Below, piece by piece: positions 35,742 through 45,160 of a stretch of 64,000 bases of DNA (positions are counted from its first letter, which is position 1; each line of letters starts with the position of its first letter). The stretch spans positions 121,713 to 185,712 of the forward strand of contig NZ_FUXB01000004.1 in the NCBI RefSeq assembly GCF_900167345.1, in the 5' to 3' direction. A model generated the notes under the pieces. The model ran no database searches. It had not been told where the DNA came from and saw only the letters and a list, made by a program, of their open reading frames with translations. The position numbers were made by a program, and so were the translations under genes. This DNA comes from Vibrio cincinnatiensis DSM 19608. GTDB taxonomy: Bacteria; Pseudomonadota; Gammaproteobacteria; Enterobacterales; Vibrionaceae.

Positions 35742-36089
35742 ATGCTCATCACGCTTTACGGTATCCCTAACTGCGATACCATAAAAAAAGCCAGAAAATG
35801 GCTAGAGACCCAAGCCATCGAATATCAATTTCATGATTACCGAAAAAATGGTATTACTCCTGAGTTAGTGAATGAATTTTTTCAGTCACTCGGTTGGGAA
35901 AAGGTTCTCAACAAACGGGGAACGACCTACCGCCAACTCAGCCAAGAACAAAAAGAGAGCCTAAATGAAGCCAACGCACTCGCACTTCTTCTTGAACAGC
36001 CTGCGATGATCAAACGGCCTATTTTACGTGTAAAAGAGACCCTCTATCTTGGCTTTACCCCCCAGCAATACAGTGAACTTTTTTCTTAA
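35742..36089 (+). CDS. ArsC/Spx-family thioredoxin-fold protein (YffB-like)
   Basis: A 115-residue protein with the ArsC-family fold: [21 protein letters not shown], with a single N-terminal Cys11 and the [14 protein letters not shown] region. YffB-type proteins precede dapE in many gammaproteobacteria, as here; they are poorly characterised and probably glutathione- or thiol-dependent reductases. AAGGA lies 6 bases before the ATG; a longer frame from 35622 is rejected. It probably forms an operon with dapE, the M15 peptidase and DUF2897 genes. Confidence 0.9.
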   Translation: MLITLYGIPNCDTIKKARKWLETQAIEYQFHDYRKNGITPELVNEFFQSLGWEKVLNKRGTTYRQLSQEQKESLNEANALALLLEQPAMIKRPILRVKETLYLGFTPQQYSELFS

Positions 36090-36106
36090 ATACAAGGATT
36101 TCAAGG

Positions 36107-37243
36107 ATGACAGACAGTCCCGTACTGGCTCTTGCAAAAGATTTAATTAGCCGTGAATCGGTCACCCCTAATGATGCAGGGTGCCAACAAGTCATGATCG
36201 AGAGGTTGAAAGCGTTGGGATTTACCATTGAAGAGATGATCTTTGATGACACCACCAACTTTTGGGCTCGAAAAGGGACAGAAACCCCACTCTTCGTGTT
36301 TGCTGGCCATACCGATGTCGTTCCAGCAGGGCCACTTTTCCAGTGGCACACCTCCCCCTTTGAACCAACCGTCATTGATGGCTATTTACATGGGCGGGGG
36401 GCCGCTGACATGAAAGGCTCACTGGCTTGTATGGTTGTCGCAATAGAACGCTTTCTTACAAAGAACCCAAGCCATAAAGGCTCCATTGGTTTTCTTATTA
36501 CTTCCGATGAGGAAGGCCCTTTTATTAATGGCACCACTCGAGTTGTCGATACCTTAATGGCTCGTAATGAATTGATTGATATGTGCATCGTGGGTGAGCC
36601 ATCCAGCACCTTAAAAGTGGGCGATGTGGTCAAGAATGGGCGTAGAGGCTCAATCACGGGTGATTTAAAAATTAAAGGGGTTCAGGGCCACGTTGCCTAC
36701 CCTCACTTAGCCAACAACCCGGTTCACCATGCTCTTCCTGCACTGGCTGAATTAGCTGCGACCACTTGGGATGATGGGAATGCTTACTTCCCACCCACCA
36801 GCTTTCAAATTCCAAATTTACAGGCAGGGACAGGAGCATCCAACGTGATTCCAGGGGAATTTGATGTCCAGTTTAACTTCCGTTTTAGTACGGAACTTAC
36901 CGATAAGGAGATCAAACGCCGGGTACACTCCATCCTTGATGCCCATGGGCTCGATTACGAACTCACATGGACCTTGAGTGGTCATCCATTTTTAACCGAC
37001 ACGGGGGATTTATTGGATGCCGTGGTTCACGGTGTGACAGAAGTCAATCATCAAGCACCGCAGCTATTAACCACCGGAGGGACTTCTGATGGGCGCTTTA
37101 TTGCCAAAATGGGCGCCCAAGTGGTTGAACTAGGGCCAGTCAATGCCACAATTCATAAAGTTAATGAGTGTGTCAGTATTGCGGATTTAGAGAAACTGAC
37201 CGATATGTATGAAAAAATCTTAGAGAAACTATTCATCAAATGA
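36107..37243 (+). CDS. dapE: Succinyl-diaminopimelate desuccinylase
   Basis: DapE hydrolyses N-succinyl-LL-diaminopimelate in lysine and peptidoglycan synthesis. The 378-residue M20 metallopeptidase has di-zinc motifs: [11 protein letters not shown], the shared Asp in [17 protein letters not shown] with the catalytic Glu, and the C-terminal His in [23 protein letters not shown] precedes the ATG. Its stop overlaps the start of the M15 peptidase gene. Confidence 0.97.
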   Translation: MTDSPVLALAKDLISRESVTPNDAGCQQVMIERLKALGFTIEEMIFDDTTNFWARKGTETPLFVFAGHTDVVPAGPLFQWHTSPFEPTVIDGYLHGRGAADMKGSLACMVVAIERFLTKNPSHKGSIGFLITSDEEGPFINGTTRVVDTLMARNELIDMCIVGEPSSTLKVGDVVKNGRRGSITGDLKIKGVQGHVAYPHLANNPVHHALPALAELAATTWDDGNAYFPPTSFQIPNLQAGTGASNVIPGEFDVQFNFRFSTELTDKEIKRRVHSILDAHGLDYELTWTLSGHPFLTDTGDLLDAVVHGVTEVNHQAPQLLTTGGTSDGRFIAKMGAQVVELGPVNATIHKVNECVSIADLEKLTDMYEKILEKLFIK

Positions 37244-37923
37244 TGTCACCAGAACAGCTGACAGGTAAGACGGATGATCACCTTACTGCGGTGATCATCG
37301 GGCAAAAAGCCTTTTGGGTTCATCCCCAAGTAAGCCAAGATTTGCTGGCCTTAAAACAGGCAGCGGATCTCGCAGGCTTTAATCTCAATATCGCCAGTGG
37401 TTTTCGCTCTTTTACTCGCCAGCAGAGTATCTGGGATCGAAAAATGAAAGGAGAAATGGCCATTTTGGATGACGATGGCCACCCACTAGACATATCGCCT
37501 TACTCTGAAAAAGAGAAGATATTGGCCATTTTGCGTTGGTCTGCCTTACCCGGTGCCAGTCGACACCATTGGGGCACTGACTTTGATATTTTTGATAGAA
37601 AAGCATTACCCGAAGGAACATCACTACAACTGGAACCTTGGGAATACTTACAAGCTCATCAAGCCCCTTTTTATGCTTGGTTGAAAACGCATATTGCCGA
37701 GTTTGGTTTCTTCTTTCCTTATCAAGAAAATGGCGGTGGTGTGGCTTTCGAACCTTGGCATATCAGTCATAAACATACCGCAGAACAATGCTTAACAGCA
37801 CTCACACGCGAGACGCTACAAACTGAGTTGGACAAAGAGTCGATGGAAGGAAAACAAACCGTACTGCAAAACCTAGAGATGATCTACAATCACTACATCA
37901 TCAATATCGCAAAGGTAAAATAG
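37240..37923 (+). CDS. M15-family D-alanyl-D-alanine carboxypeptidase (VanY-like)
   Basis: A 227-residue zinc peptidase likely to act on peptidoglycan stem peptides. Motifs are [18 protein letters not shown], the zinc ligands in [13 protein letters not shown], and EPWHISH. No signal peptide is evident, so it may be cytoplasmic (LdcA-like recycling) or exported by another route. The ATG overlaps the dapE stop (ATGA), implying coupled translation; a second ATG follows directly. Confidence 0.85.
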   Translation: MMSPEQLTGKTDDHLTAVIIGQKAFWVHPQVSQDLLALKQAADLAGFNLNIASGFRSFTRQQSIWDRKMKGEMAILDDDGHPLDISPYSEKEKILAILRWSALPGASRHHWGTDFDIFDRKALPEGTSLQLEPWEYLQAHQAPFYAWLKTHIAEFGFFFPYQENGGGVAFEPWHISHKHTAEQCLTALTRETLQTELDKESMEGKQTVLQNLEMIYNHYIINIAKVK

Positions 37924-37924
37924 T

Positions 37925-38146
37925 ATGGATTTTTTACTCAACCCTTGGGTAATTTCTATCATAGCAATGAGCGTGATTGTTGGTAATTTAGCAGCCTTAA
38001 AACACCTTTCTAAGATTCGTTTTCAACAAAAAGAAAAAAGTGATTTAGATAAACTCAATGAGCTGGATAAAAAGCTTCACCCCAACTTATCTGAGCAAAA
38101 TAGATCCTCTACATCAGATGTGGATAAACAGGACGAAAAAAAATAG
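37925..38146 (+). CDS. DUF2897 family single-pass membrane protein
   Basis: A 73-residue protein: an N-terminal membrane helix (about 7-27, PWVISIIAMSVIVGNLAAL) and a charged, Lys/Asp-rich tail (EKSDLDKLNELDKK). It fits DUF2897, whose function is unknown. It starts two bases after the M15 gene stop. Its last codons overlap the terminator that serves bamC on the other strand. Confidence 0.78.
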   Translation: MDFLLNPWVISIIAMSVIVGNLAALKHLSKIRFQQKEKSDLDKLNELDKKLHPNLSEQNRSSTSDVDKQDEKK

Positions 38147-38166
38147 AGGATGCCATCGCACCCTCT
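38136..38166 (-). terminator. Terminator after bamC
   Basis: AGAGGATGC (38145-38153) pairs with GCACCCTCT (38158-38166), one mismatch; the minus strand continues ATTTTTTTT. The T-tract is encoded by the last Lys codons of the DUF2897 gene. It may also weakly terminate the plus-strand operon. Confidence 0.75.
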
Positions 38167-38186
38167 TTACCTAATAACGTATTTTT

Positions 38187-39209
38187 CTACTCTTCTGGCT
38201 GAACCATAGCGGCTAACACCGGAACCATTTCTTGCAACAGTTCTTGTTCAACAGGCCTTCCCGCAGAGTTTGTTACATTGATCGAGGTTCGGTTTCCTAA
38301 ATCACCCAATAAGAAGGTGTAAGTCCCCGCTCTTAAATTCATCGGTTTCACACCAATACGATACCAAAACTCATCGTCTGGTGAGGCATACCTTGCTTTA
38401 ATTGTACCCTGTGACTGATTTCGTTCTTCAATCGTAAAGCCCATGCTTGGCATTAAAGTCGGTATACGCTGCCATAGTACCTCATAAGGAGTACGAGCGA
38501 TAATCACCGGCAAACCGCTGCGATCAGCCCCCATAGTAATTGGGATCTGTTTAACCAGTTCCTCCGCTCGACGCGCCGCTTCCTCACGTCGATATTGATC
38601 GTAACGACTCGTCACCAAATTGGTCATGAAGATGTTATATCGCTCTTTATTGGTCGTACTCACAGGAACAACTTTACCATTTTCACGCCAATCAATGAGT
38701 GAAACTCTAAAGCCAAATCGGTTATTCGCAGCTACCCGAGAAAATTCATACCGGCTACCTAACGTGGTATCTTCGTCTTCCGAACTCCAGTTCACCCAAT
38801 CTGTTTCCAGATAGTTGTCAGTTTGCTTTCTCACCTTCACGCCACGTTCTTGCAACATCGACAATGCCGTCTGCCAAACAGTATCGACCTCATCTTGACG
38901 AATCATCCATAATGTGGAATCTCCATCTTGCCGCTCAGAACGAGCACCAGGGATCAGTTCAAGGATCTGCTGAGGTGGACGAATATCGACTTCGCCTCCA
39001 ACCGCACCCACAAACTCCCCTTTCGGTATTTCGTAGTTCGGATAATACTGAGGAGTGGCTCCTTCAGGTAACACCCAAGGTGTAAAGGGTTTTGTTTCTA
39101 AGTAAGTAAAATCATTCTTTGCTTGGCGTCGCTGCGCAGGGCTACTTGAACAAGCACTTAAAACCAAAACAGCCAGTGAACCAACAACCAGCTGGCGGGA
39201 TAACTTCAT
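38187..39209 (-). CDS. bamC: Outer-membrane assembly lipoprotein BamC
   Basis: BamC is an accessory lipoprotein of the BAM complex that inserts beta-barrel proteins. The 340-residue protein has a lipoprotein signal (lipobox VLSAC, Cys20) followed by the conserved unstructured N-terminal region RRQAKNDFTYLETKPFTPW that binds BamD, then two helix-grip domains (about 100-215 and 225-335). It is downstream of dapA, as in E. coli (dapA-bamC). Confidence 0.95.
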   Translation of the reverse strand: MKLSRQLVVGSLAVLVLSACSSSPAQRRQAKNDFTYLETKPFTPWVLPEGATPQYYPNYEIPKGEFVGAVGGEVDIRPPQQILELIPGARSERQDGDSTLWMIRQDEVDTVWQTALSMLQERGVKVRKQTDNYLETDWVNWSSEDEDTTLGSRYEFSRVAANNRFGFRVSLIDWRENGKVVPVSTTNKERYNIFMTNLVTSRYDQYRREEAARRAEELVKQIPITMGADRSGLPVIIARTPYEVLWQRIPTLMPSMGFTIEERNQSQGTIKARYASPDDEFWYRIGVKPMNLRAGTYTFLLGDLGNRTSINVTNSAGRPVEQELLQEMVPVLAAMVQPEE

Positions 39210-39261
39210 TGAAACTCCTAAATGGCCGAAACGAAAAGCTCAGCACTATCGTTATAACTCT

Positions 39262-40140
39262 TTATAAAATACAAGCTTCGGTCATGGCTTGGGCAACCAA
39301 TGGACGAGCTTGTTCTGAAAGCTCAGTAAGCGGCAGACGTAAATGACCGTCAGCAATTAACCCTAGTTTATGTGCTGCCCACTTCACCGGAATCGGGCTC
39401 GACTCCACAAATAAGTCTTTGTGTAATGGCATTAAACGCTGATTTATGACTTCTGCCTCTTCAAACTTACCCGCTAACGCCAGCTTCATCATTTTTGCCA
39501 TGTCTGCTGCGGCAACATTATTGGTGACAGAAATCACGCCTTGCCCGCCGAGTTTTACAAACTCAAGCCCAGTGGCATCATCACCACTGAGTAGAATGAA
39601 ATCATTGCCACATAATTCACGGTGCAGCGCAACACGGCTTAAATCACCCGTAGCATCTTTGAGTGCAACAATGTTCTTTAGTTCCGCTAAGCGTGCCACT
39701 GTTTCAGGTCGAAGATCAACCGCCGTGCGCCCGGGTACATTATACAAAATAACAGGAACATCGGTTTCTTGGCTGATGGCTTTATAGTGCTGAAATAACC
39801 CTTCTTGGGTCGGTTTATTATAGTAGGGTGTCACGCTGAGAAACCCTTTAATACCGGTATTGTGCAACAGGCGGCTAAACGTGATCGATTCATGAGTCGC
39901 GTTTGCACCGGTTCCAGCGATAATAGGGATTCGCCCATCAGAAAACTCAACGGTTTTTTCGACAACTTTGACATGCTCTTCCACCGAGAGTGTCGCGGAT
40001 TCACCGGTGGTCCCTACCGAAACGATCGCGTCAGTACCGGCTGCGATATGGTAATCTACTAATTTTTTCAAACTGGAATAGTCAACTTCACCATCTTGGT
40101 GAAAAGGGGTTATTAACGCAACCATACTTCCTGAAAACAT
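39262..40140 (-). CDS. dapA: 4-hydroxy-tetrahydrodipicolinate synthase
   Basis: DapA condenses pyruvate with aspartate semialdehyde, the branch point to lysine and diaminopimelate. The 292-residue TIM-barrel enzyme has the Schiff-base Lys161 in [10 protein letters not shown], Tyr133 in [12 protein letters not shown] and the GTTGES phosphate-loop-like motif. bamC follows 52 bases later on the same strand. gcvR is divergent. Confidence 0.97.
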   Translation of the reverse strand: MFSGSMVALITPFHQDGEVDYSSLKKLVDYHIAAGTDAIVSVGTTGESATLSVEEHVKVVEKTVEFSDGRIPIIAGTGANATHESITFSRLLHNTGIKGFLSVTPYYNKPTQEGLFQHYKAISQETDVPVILYNVPGRTAVDLRPETVARLAELKNIVALKDATGDLSRVALHRELCGNDFILLSGDDATGLEFVKLGGQGVISVTNNVAAADMAKMMKLALAGKFEEAEVINQRLMPLHKDLFVESSPIPVKWAAHKLGLIADGHLRLPLTELSEQARPLVAQAMTEACIL

Positions 40141-40476
40141 GTCTATCTCCCTTGATTGATAACCTTTGCATGGTACTGCATGGCACTTAAAAAAGACAAG
40201 GGGGGAAATCTGCTTAAACCGAGCATATCTGTGAATATTTATCAGATGTTTGAGATTCCACCAACTCTCAGCTCAACAAAACGTAGACTCGGATACCATT
40301 TCCTCATGTCAATGGAAGGTAATTTCACGGATGATGGTCTATAAAAAAGAGAAATCCGCCGTTTTTTTCTCACTCAAAAGGAGGTTACTGGCTTTACATG
40401 CTAAGCGTTCACAACGGTTTCTCTATCATTTCATAACTGTGCTAACATGCAGAAAAACATCAAGTGAAGCAACCTT
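40141..40476. other. Gene-free dapA/gcvR divergent intergenic region
   Basis: A 336-base region between divergent genes. Short open frames here lack ribosome-binding sites and family features. I see a G-run (GGGGGGAAA at about 40201) and a CTGTGAATATTTATCAG stretch with one CRP half, but no site I would call with confidence. Promoters for both genes must lie here. Confidence 0.5.
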
Positions 40477-41019
40477 ATGACTCAACATCTTGTGATCACC
40501 GCTGTCGGCTCAGATCGCCCAGGAATCTGTAACCAAGTCGTCCAATTGGTTACTCAAGCTGGCTGCAATATTGTTGACAGCCGAATAGCACTGTTTGGTA
40601 ATGAATTCACATTGCTTATGCTGGTATCGGGCAAAGCGAATAGCATCTCTCGGGTTGAAACGACTTTACCGTTGTTGGGTCAAGAGCAGGATTTGATCAC
40701 CATGATGAAGCGAACCTCCCCCCATAACCAACAAGCGAGTGCTTACACTGTAGAAGTGTATGTGGAATCCGATGACAAGCTGGGGTTGACCGAAAAGTTT
40801 ACCCAGTTTTTTGCCGAACGCCATATGGGGATGGCATCTCTCAGTGCACAAACCATCCACAAGTCCAAATTAGGCACAGAAGCCGATCACTTTCATATTG
40901 CGATCACCGCACAAGTCAATAGCGAGTGTAATTTAATGCAGTTGCAAGAAGATTTCGAAACCCTATGCCAGCATTTAGACGTTCGAGGCGCATTAAACTT
41001 TATAAAAAACAGCCAATAA
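40477..41019 (+). CDS. gcvR: Glycine cleavage system regulator GcvR
   Basis: GcvR restrains GcvA and so the glycine cleavage operon when glycine is low, by protein contact rather than DNA binding. The 180-residue protein is two ACT domains (about 5-80, VITAVGSDRPGICNQVVQL; about 92-175, YTVEVYVESDDKLGLTEKFT). bcp follows 16 bases later, the order seen in E. coli. Confidence 0.94.
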   Translation: MTQHLVITAVGSDRPGICNQVVQLVTQAGCNIVDSRIALFGNEFTLLMLVSGKANSISRVETTLPLLGQEQDLITMMKRTSPHNQQASAYTVEVYVESDDKLGLTEKFTQFFAERHMGMASLSAQTIHKSKLGTEADHFHIAITAQVNSECNLMQLQEDFETLCQHLDVRGALNFIKNSQ

Positions 41020-41035
41020 AAGGAAAGGAATAACC

Positions 41036-41506
41036 ATGAATACTTTGAAAGTCGGTTCGCCCGCGCCCGCCTTTTCACTTCAAGATCAAGACGGAAAAAC
41101 CGTTTCACTTGCCGACTTTAGCGATAAAAAAGTGCTGCTCTATTTTTATCCTAAAGCCATGACACCTGGCTGTACCGTACAAGCTAAAGGGTTACGAGAC
41201 AGCAAAGCTGAACTAGACAACTATAATATTGTTGTCTTAGGCGTCAGTATCGACCCGGTTGCTCGGCTCGGTAAATTTATCGCACGCGACAACCTCAACT
41301 TCACCCTATTGTCGGATGAAGATCACCACGTCGCCGAACAATTCGGTGTGTGGGGAGAGAAAAAATTCATGGGAAAAACCTATGATGGCTTGCACCGCAT
41401 CAGTTTTTTAATTAATGAGCAAGGTATCATTGAGCAGGTATTTGATAAATTTAAAACAAAAGATCATCACCAAGTCGTTTTAACTTACCTTGCTCAACAT
41501 TCATAA
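41036..41506 (+). CDS. bcp: Thioredoxin-dependent peroxiredoxin Bcp
   Basis: Bcp reduces hydrogen peroxide and organic hydroperoxides. The 156-residue protein has the peroxidatic Cys46 in YPKAMTPGCTVQA. The resolving Cys found five residues later in E. coli Bcp is Lys51 here, and no other Cys occurs, so this is a 1-Cys form that must be recycled by an external thiol. GAAAGGAA lies before the ATG; a hairpin terminator follows. Confidence 0.95.
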   Translation: MNTLKVGSPAPAFSLQDQDGKTVSLADFSDKKVLLYFYPKAMTPGCTVQAKGLRDSKAELDNYNIVVLGVSIDPVARLGKFIARDNLNFTLLSDEDHHVAEQFGVWGEKKFMGKTYDGLHRISFLINEQGIIEQVFDKFKTKDHHQVVLTYLAQHS

Positions 41507-41541
41507 TCAGCCTCTAAAGAAGCGGGGTTCTCCCTCTTAAG

Positions 41542-41576
41542 AAAAAGCCATCCTCACAAGTTCGGATGGCTTTTTT
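41542..41576 (+). terminator. Bidirectional terminator between bcp and chemoreceptor
   Basis: AAAAAGCCATCC and GGATGGCTTTTTT form a 12-bp stem with a 10-base loop, with T-runs on both strands. It serves bcp (plus) and the convergent chemoreceptor gene (minus). Confidence 0.92.
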
Positions 41577-41616
41577 AGATGAAAGTTTCCGTTGCCCCTT
41601 AAGGAGCAACGCATCA

Positions 41617-43488
41617 TTAAACCGTAAATTTACTCAAGATAGCATCTTGTTCACGAACATTTTCTGCCTGAACCTGCATCGCAATATTCGCTTCTTCTGC
41701 CGATTCCGATACTTGTGTCGATAGATCTTTAATTTTAACCGTATTGTTATTGATTTCTTCTGCAACCAAACTTTGCTGCTCAGCGGCAGAGGCTATCTGC
41801 AAGTTCATATCACTGATCTGCTGAATCGCATGACGAATACGCTGCAATGCCGCGTCCGCCAACTGCGCTTTAGCTACAGCATCTTCCGCCGTGGTTTTGC
41901 TTTCATTCATCGCAACAGACACGGAATTGGATCCCACTTGTAGCTGCTCAATCATGGTACGAATTTCAGTCGTGGACTGCTGAGTCCGTTGCGCTAGTGT
42001 TCTGACTTCATCTGCCACCACCGCAAAGCCTCGTCCAGATTCTCCCGCACGAGCCGCTTCAATAGCCGCGTTCAGTGCAAGTAAGTTGGTTTGGTCAGCA
42101 ATATCATTAATGACTTTCAAAATGGTTTCGATATTCGCAGTCGCCGATTCAAGGCCTCGAACCTCTTCAACGGCCATTTCGATATGTGCAGATAAACGGT
42201 CAATCGATTGAGAGGTATCGCTGACCACTAAGGAGCCTTCTTGCGTTGCTTCATCGGCTTCTTTCGCTGCCGAAGCCGCACCTTGAGCATTATTTGCCAC
42301 TTCAGTTGCGGTTACTGACATCTCATGCATCGCGGTAGCCAATTGCTCTAATTCTTGCAATTGATCTCGCATTGCCGCCGAAGAACCCTCAACACTTGAC
42401 ATGGTTTGCTCAGCTCCTCGCATAATTTCCTCACCAATCGCTTTGGATTGCTGAATCTGTTTTTGCAAGGTTTCCGTAAAGGCATTAAAACCATAAGCCA
42501 GTTCAGCAAACTCTTTATCAGTATTGGTGTTCAAACGTTTGGTCAAGTCACCTTGCCCAGAAGCCATATCCTGAATAGCATTGTTGAGTAAACCGAGTGG
42601 GCGTATTAAGAAATTGATCAGTATCGTTAATCCAATAATGCTGATAACAACCCCAATAAAGGTATAGATGATCGAACTATTGCGTAATTTAGAGAGCGCC
42701 GAAAAGGCTTGAGATTCATCAACAATAGCCCCTACATACCAATTTTCATTAGGAACTTCACTAAAGTAAACCAGATGTGGACGCCCCTCTAATTCTACCG
42801 TTCGCATACCTTCTTGTAAGGCCACTTGCGGAAGGTAACTCGATAGCGCTTGCCCGTTGTAAGAGGCATTAGGGTGTGCGATGGTGTTGCCTTTCTCTGT
42901 CACAATGAAAAGATAACCCGCATCGAATAAGTTCACACGGTTAACTAACTCAGCCAGAGGGGTTAGTTCTAAATCGTAATACATTGCTCCGATGAAACGG
43001 GTACGTTCACGCACCGGCACGCCAATAGAGATAATCATATTTTTTGTAGAAGCATCGATATAAGGGGCTGTCACAATCATCGACTGCTGGCTTTTAGCCT
43101 CCATATACCAAGGGCGACGTCTGGGGTCATAACTACTGTCAGGCTCCCAACCATCGTCATTCTCTACCATAGACCCATCCACTTCATAGCCTAATCCAAT
43201 GGATAAAAAACTCTTTTTAAGCGTTGGTTTCTCTAAAACATCCTGTACAAATTGCCGATTCGTCGGGTCAAGTTCAAGACTTTCCGTCATCACTTGGGCC
43301 AACCCTTTTTTGCTGCTCATTTCCGATGAAATGGTATTTTTTACCCCCAAGACCATCTCTTTCAAGCTGTTTTGAACCAAGGATTGGACCTCAGAACGTA
43401 CCGTCGATAATTGCTGTAAAGACAACAGCACCACAATAACCAATAAAAGCGCTGATGAAGCAGCTACAATTTTTTGACTAAATTTCAT
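41617..43488 (-). CDS. Methyl-accepting chemotaxis protein, dCache_1 amino-acid type
   Basis: A 623-residue chemoreceptor: helix 1 at about 8-28, a periplasmic dCache_1 domain (about 35-275), helix 2 at about 277-298, HAMP, and a signalling domain with the tip [20 protein letters not shown]. The membrane-distal pocket holds Arg125, Trp127, Tyr128, Tyr143, Asp145 and Asp172, matching almost residue for residue the amino-acid-binding motif of Pseudomonas PctA. Amino acids (or taurine-like compounds, as for V. cholerae Mlp37) are the likely ligands. A sigma-28 type promoter precedes it. Confidence 0.92.
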   Translation of the reverse strand: MKFSQKIVAASSALLLVIVVLLSLQQLSTVRSEVQSLVQNSLKEMVLGVKNTISSEMSSKKGLAQVMTESLELDPTNRQFVQDVLEKPTLKKSFLSIGLGYEVDGSMVENDDGWEPDSSYDPRRRPWYMEAKSQQSMIVTAPYIDASTKNMIISIGVPVRERTRFIGAMYYDLELTPLAELVNRVNLFDAGYLFIVTEKGNTIAHPNASYNGQALSSYLPQVALQEGMRTVELEGRPHLVYFSEVPNENWYVGAIVDESQAFSALSKLRNSSIIYTFIGVVISIIGLTILINFLIRPLGLLNNAIQDMASGQGDLTKRLNTNTDKEFAELAYGFNAFTETLQKQIQQSKAIGEEIMRGAEQTMSSVEGSSAAMRDQLQELEQLATAMHEMSVTATEVANNAQGAASAAKEADEATQEGSLVVSDTSQSIDRLSAHIEMAVEEVRGLESATANIETILKVINDIADQTNLLALNAAIEAARAGESGRGFAVVADEVRTLAQRTQQSTTEIRTMIEQLQVGSNSVSVAMNESKTTAEDAVAKAQLADAALQRIRHAIQQISDMNLQIASAAEQQSLVAEEINNNTVKIKDLSTQVSESAEEANIAMQVQAENVREQDAILSKFTV

Positions 43489-43533
43489 AATTTCCCTCGA
43501 CTTCTATTCCATTTTTTTATTCTTATGATTTCT

Positions 43534-43560
43534 ATATCGCCAAGCCAAATGAAAACTTAA
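43534..43560 (-). promoter_or_regulatory. Possible sigma-28 promoter of chemoreceptor gene
   Basis: On the minus strand TTAAG-N14-GGCGATAT, near to TAAAG-N14-GCCGATAA (one mismatch in the -35 box, two in the -10), about 45 bases before the ATG. FliA control of chemoreceptors is common. Confidence 0.5.
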
Positions 43561-43608
43561 GTGCTCGTCTTACAAACTTTCGTTGATGATGGTATTCACT
43601 TCCTCATC

Positions 43609-44679
43609 TTATTCTGTTGGTGAAGGGGTATCATCATTGCTGGGAAGCGCATTCCAAACTGCTTTGACCAAGGTTGCGAGAGGGATAGCAAAAAAGACCC
43701 CCCAAAATCCCCATAACCCACCAAAGACTAAGACCGCGATAATGATTGACATCGGGTGCAAATTAACCGCTTCAGAGAAGAGCACAGGAACTAATACATT
43801 CCCGTCTAGCACTTGGATGATGGTATAGGCAATTAATAAGGTATAAAAAGGTGGGGTCATTCCCCATTGGAATAAACCTACGATAGCAACAGGAATGGTA
43901 ACCGCTGCCGCACCGATATAAGGAATTAGCACCGAAAAACCGACCGCAACAGCCAGCAAGGCCGCGTAACGTAAATCTAAAATAGCAAAGGTTACGTAAC
44001 TCACCCCACCCACAATGAGAATTTCTAATACTTTGCCCCTAATATAATTCGAAATCTGTTGATTCATCTCAACCCAAACTTTGGTAGCCAGTTTGCGGTT
44101 TTTCGGTAAAAGACCGCTGGCAACACTAAGCAATTCCTGTTTATCTTTCAGTAGGAAAAAGACCAGCATGGGCACCAAAATAAGATATACCGCTAACGTC
44201 GCTAAACTCACCAACGAGGCTAGAGAGCCTTTTACCACCGATTCCCCCATACTGAGAGCTTGGTTTTTAGCATTATTGATAAGAGATTCAACAATTTGTA
44301 AATTCGCCAGTTCAGGATAACGCTCAGGTAAGCTGGCAATAAACAGCTGAAGCCCGTTATACATGTTGGGTATATCATTGATTAAGTTAACCACCTGCTG
44401 CCAAATTGTTGGAACCAACCCAAATATCGCCAAAAACATCAGGCCGATAAATAGAAAAATCACCAAAACGACAGAAGCCGTACGAGGAATGCCTAAACGG
44501 CATAATTGAACCACTGGCCATTCCAACAAATAAGCCAATACCAGTGCAACGAGCAGAGGTGCAATCAAATGACCAAAGAAATAAATGATAATAAAACCGA
44601 AGAAAAGAATGGCGATTAAACTGACGGCATGAGGATCGGAGAAACGGCGCTGATACCAGCGATTCAACATTTCAAACAT
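43609..44679 (-). CDS. AI-2E/PerM family transporter
   Basis: A 356-residue polytopic inner-membrane protein of the AI-2E transporter family; members export autoinducer-2 or act as ion antiporters, and the substrate here is unknown. About seven to eight hydrophobic segments are present, with the family signature region LIPYIGAAAVTIPVAIVGLF. The ATG at 44679 lies inside the end of the upstream TusA-like gene (8-base overlap), with AGGAG ten bases before it. The longer frame to 44778 is rejected. Confidence 0.85.
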   Translation of the reverse strand: MFEMLNRWYQRRFSDPHAVSLIAILFFGFIIIYFFGHLIAPLLVALVLAYLLEWPVVQLCRLGIPRTASVVLVIFLFIGLMFLAIFGLVPTIWQQVVNLINDIPNMYNGLQLFIASLPERYPELANLQIVESLINNAKNQALSMGESVVKGSLASLVSLATLAVYLILVPMLVFFLLKDKQELLSVASGLLPKNRKLATKVWVEMNQQISNYIRGKVLEILIVGGVSYVTFAILDLRYAALLAVAVGFSVLIPYIGAAAVTIPVAIVGLFQWGMTPPFYTLLIAYTIIQVLDGNVLVPVLFSEAVNLHPMSIIIAVLVFGGLWGFWGVFFAIPLATLVKAVWNALPSNDDTPSPTE

Positions 44680-44908
44680 TGGGCAAACTCTCCTTAGAAA
44701 CATAAACCGAGAAATAATCAGCCACAGGTTGGCACTTACTGAGAAAACCCTGCTGCTGTAAATAAGATTGAATATCACGAACCGAACTAGGGTCGTTGAT
44801 TAGAATAGTGGTACTTTGCTTGTGATCAAGTATCAAGATGTGACGTTTCGCAAGCAAAAGTGTCATTGGGCATCGATGTTCACGTAAATCGAGAATATTA
44901 GGTTCCAT
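44672..44908 (-). CDS. TusA/SirA-family small sulfur-carrier-like protein
   Basis: A 78-residue protein of the TusA/SirA fold (PNILDLREHRCPMTLLLAKR). The conserved Cys is present, but the second Pro of the usual CPxP motif is replaced (CPMT). Its function is unknown; family members carry persulfide sulfur. AGAGG lies shortly before the ATG at 44908; an earlier TTG is rejected. The end overlaps the PerM-like gene start, so the two are translationally coupled, as in other Vibrio and Shewanella genomes (family context, from memory). Confidence 0.8.
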   Translation of the reverse strand: MEPNILDLREHRCPMTLLLAKRHILILDHKQSTTILINDPSSVRDIQSYLQQQGFLSKCQPVADYFSVYVSKESLPNV

Positions 44909-45160
44909 TCTGCCTCTCAATCCTTAATATAGGCATATCCGAGTCATTTCAGCATATCGAACGAAACTGATCACGCAACTCAATATACTGAGGTCACTTG
45001 GGAGAAGCACATTGTATCGGCTTTTGCTCTGGGTGCCATTGTTTTCTCATGATATTGTTCAGTTTGGGCCTGTTTGTTTTTCTTTGATCAACCCCATGCG
45101 AAACCTATCGAACAAGGCATGGTCTTAGTGAAAGATGAGTTCGGAGTTTTCCACATAGTT

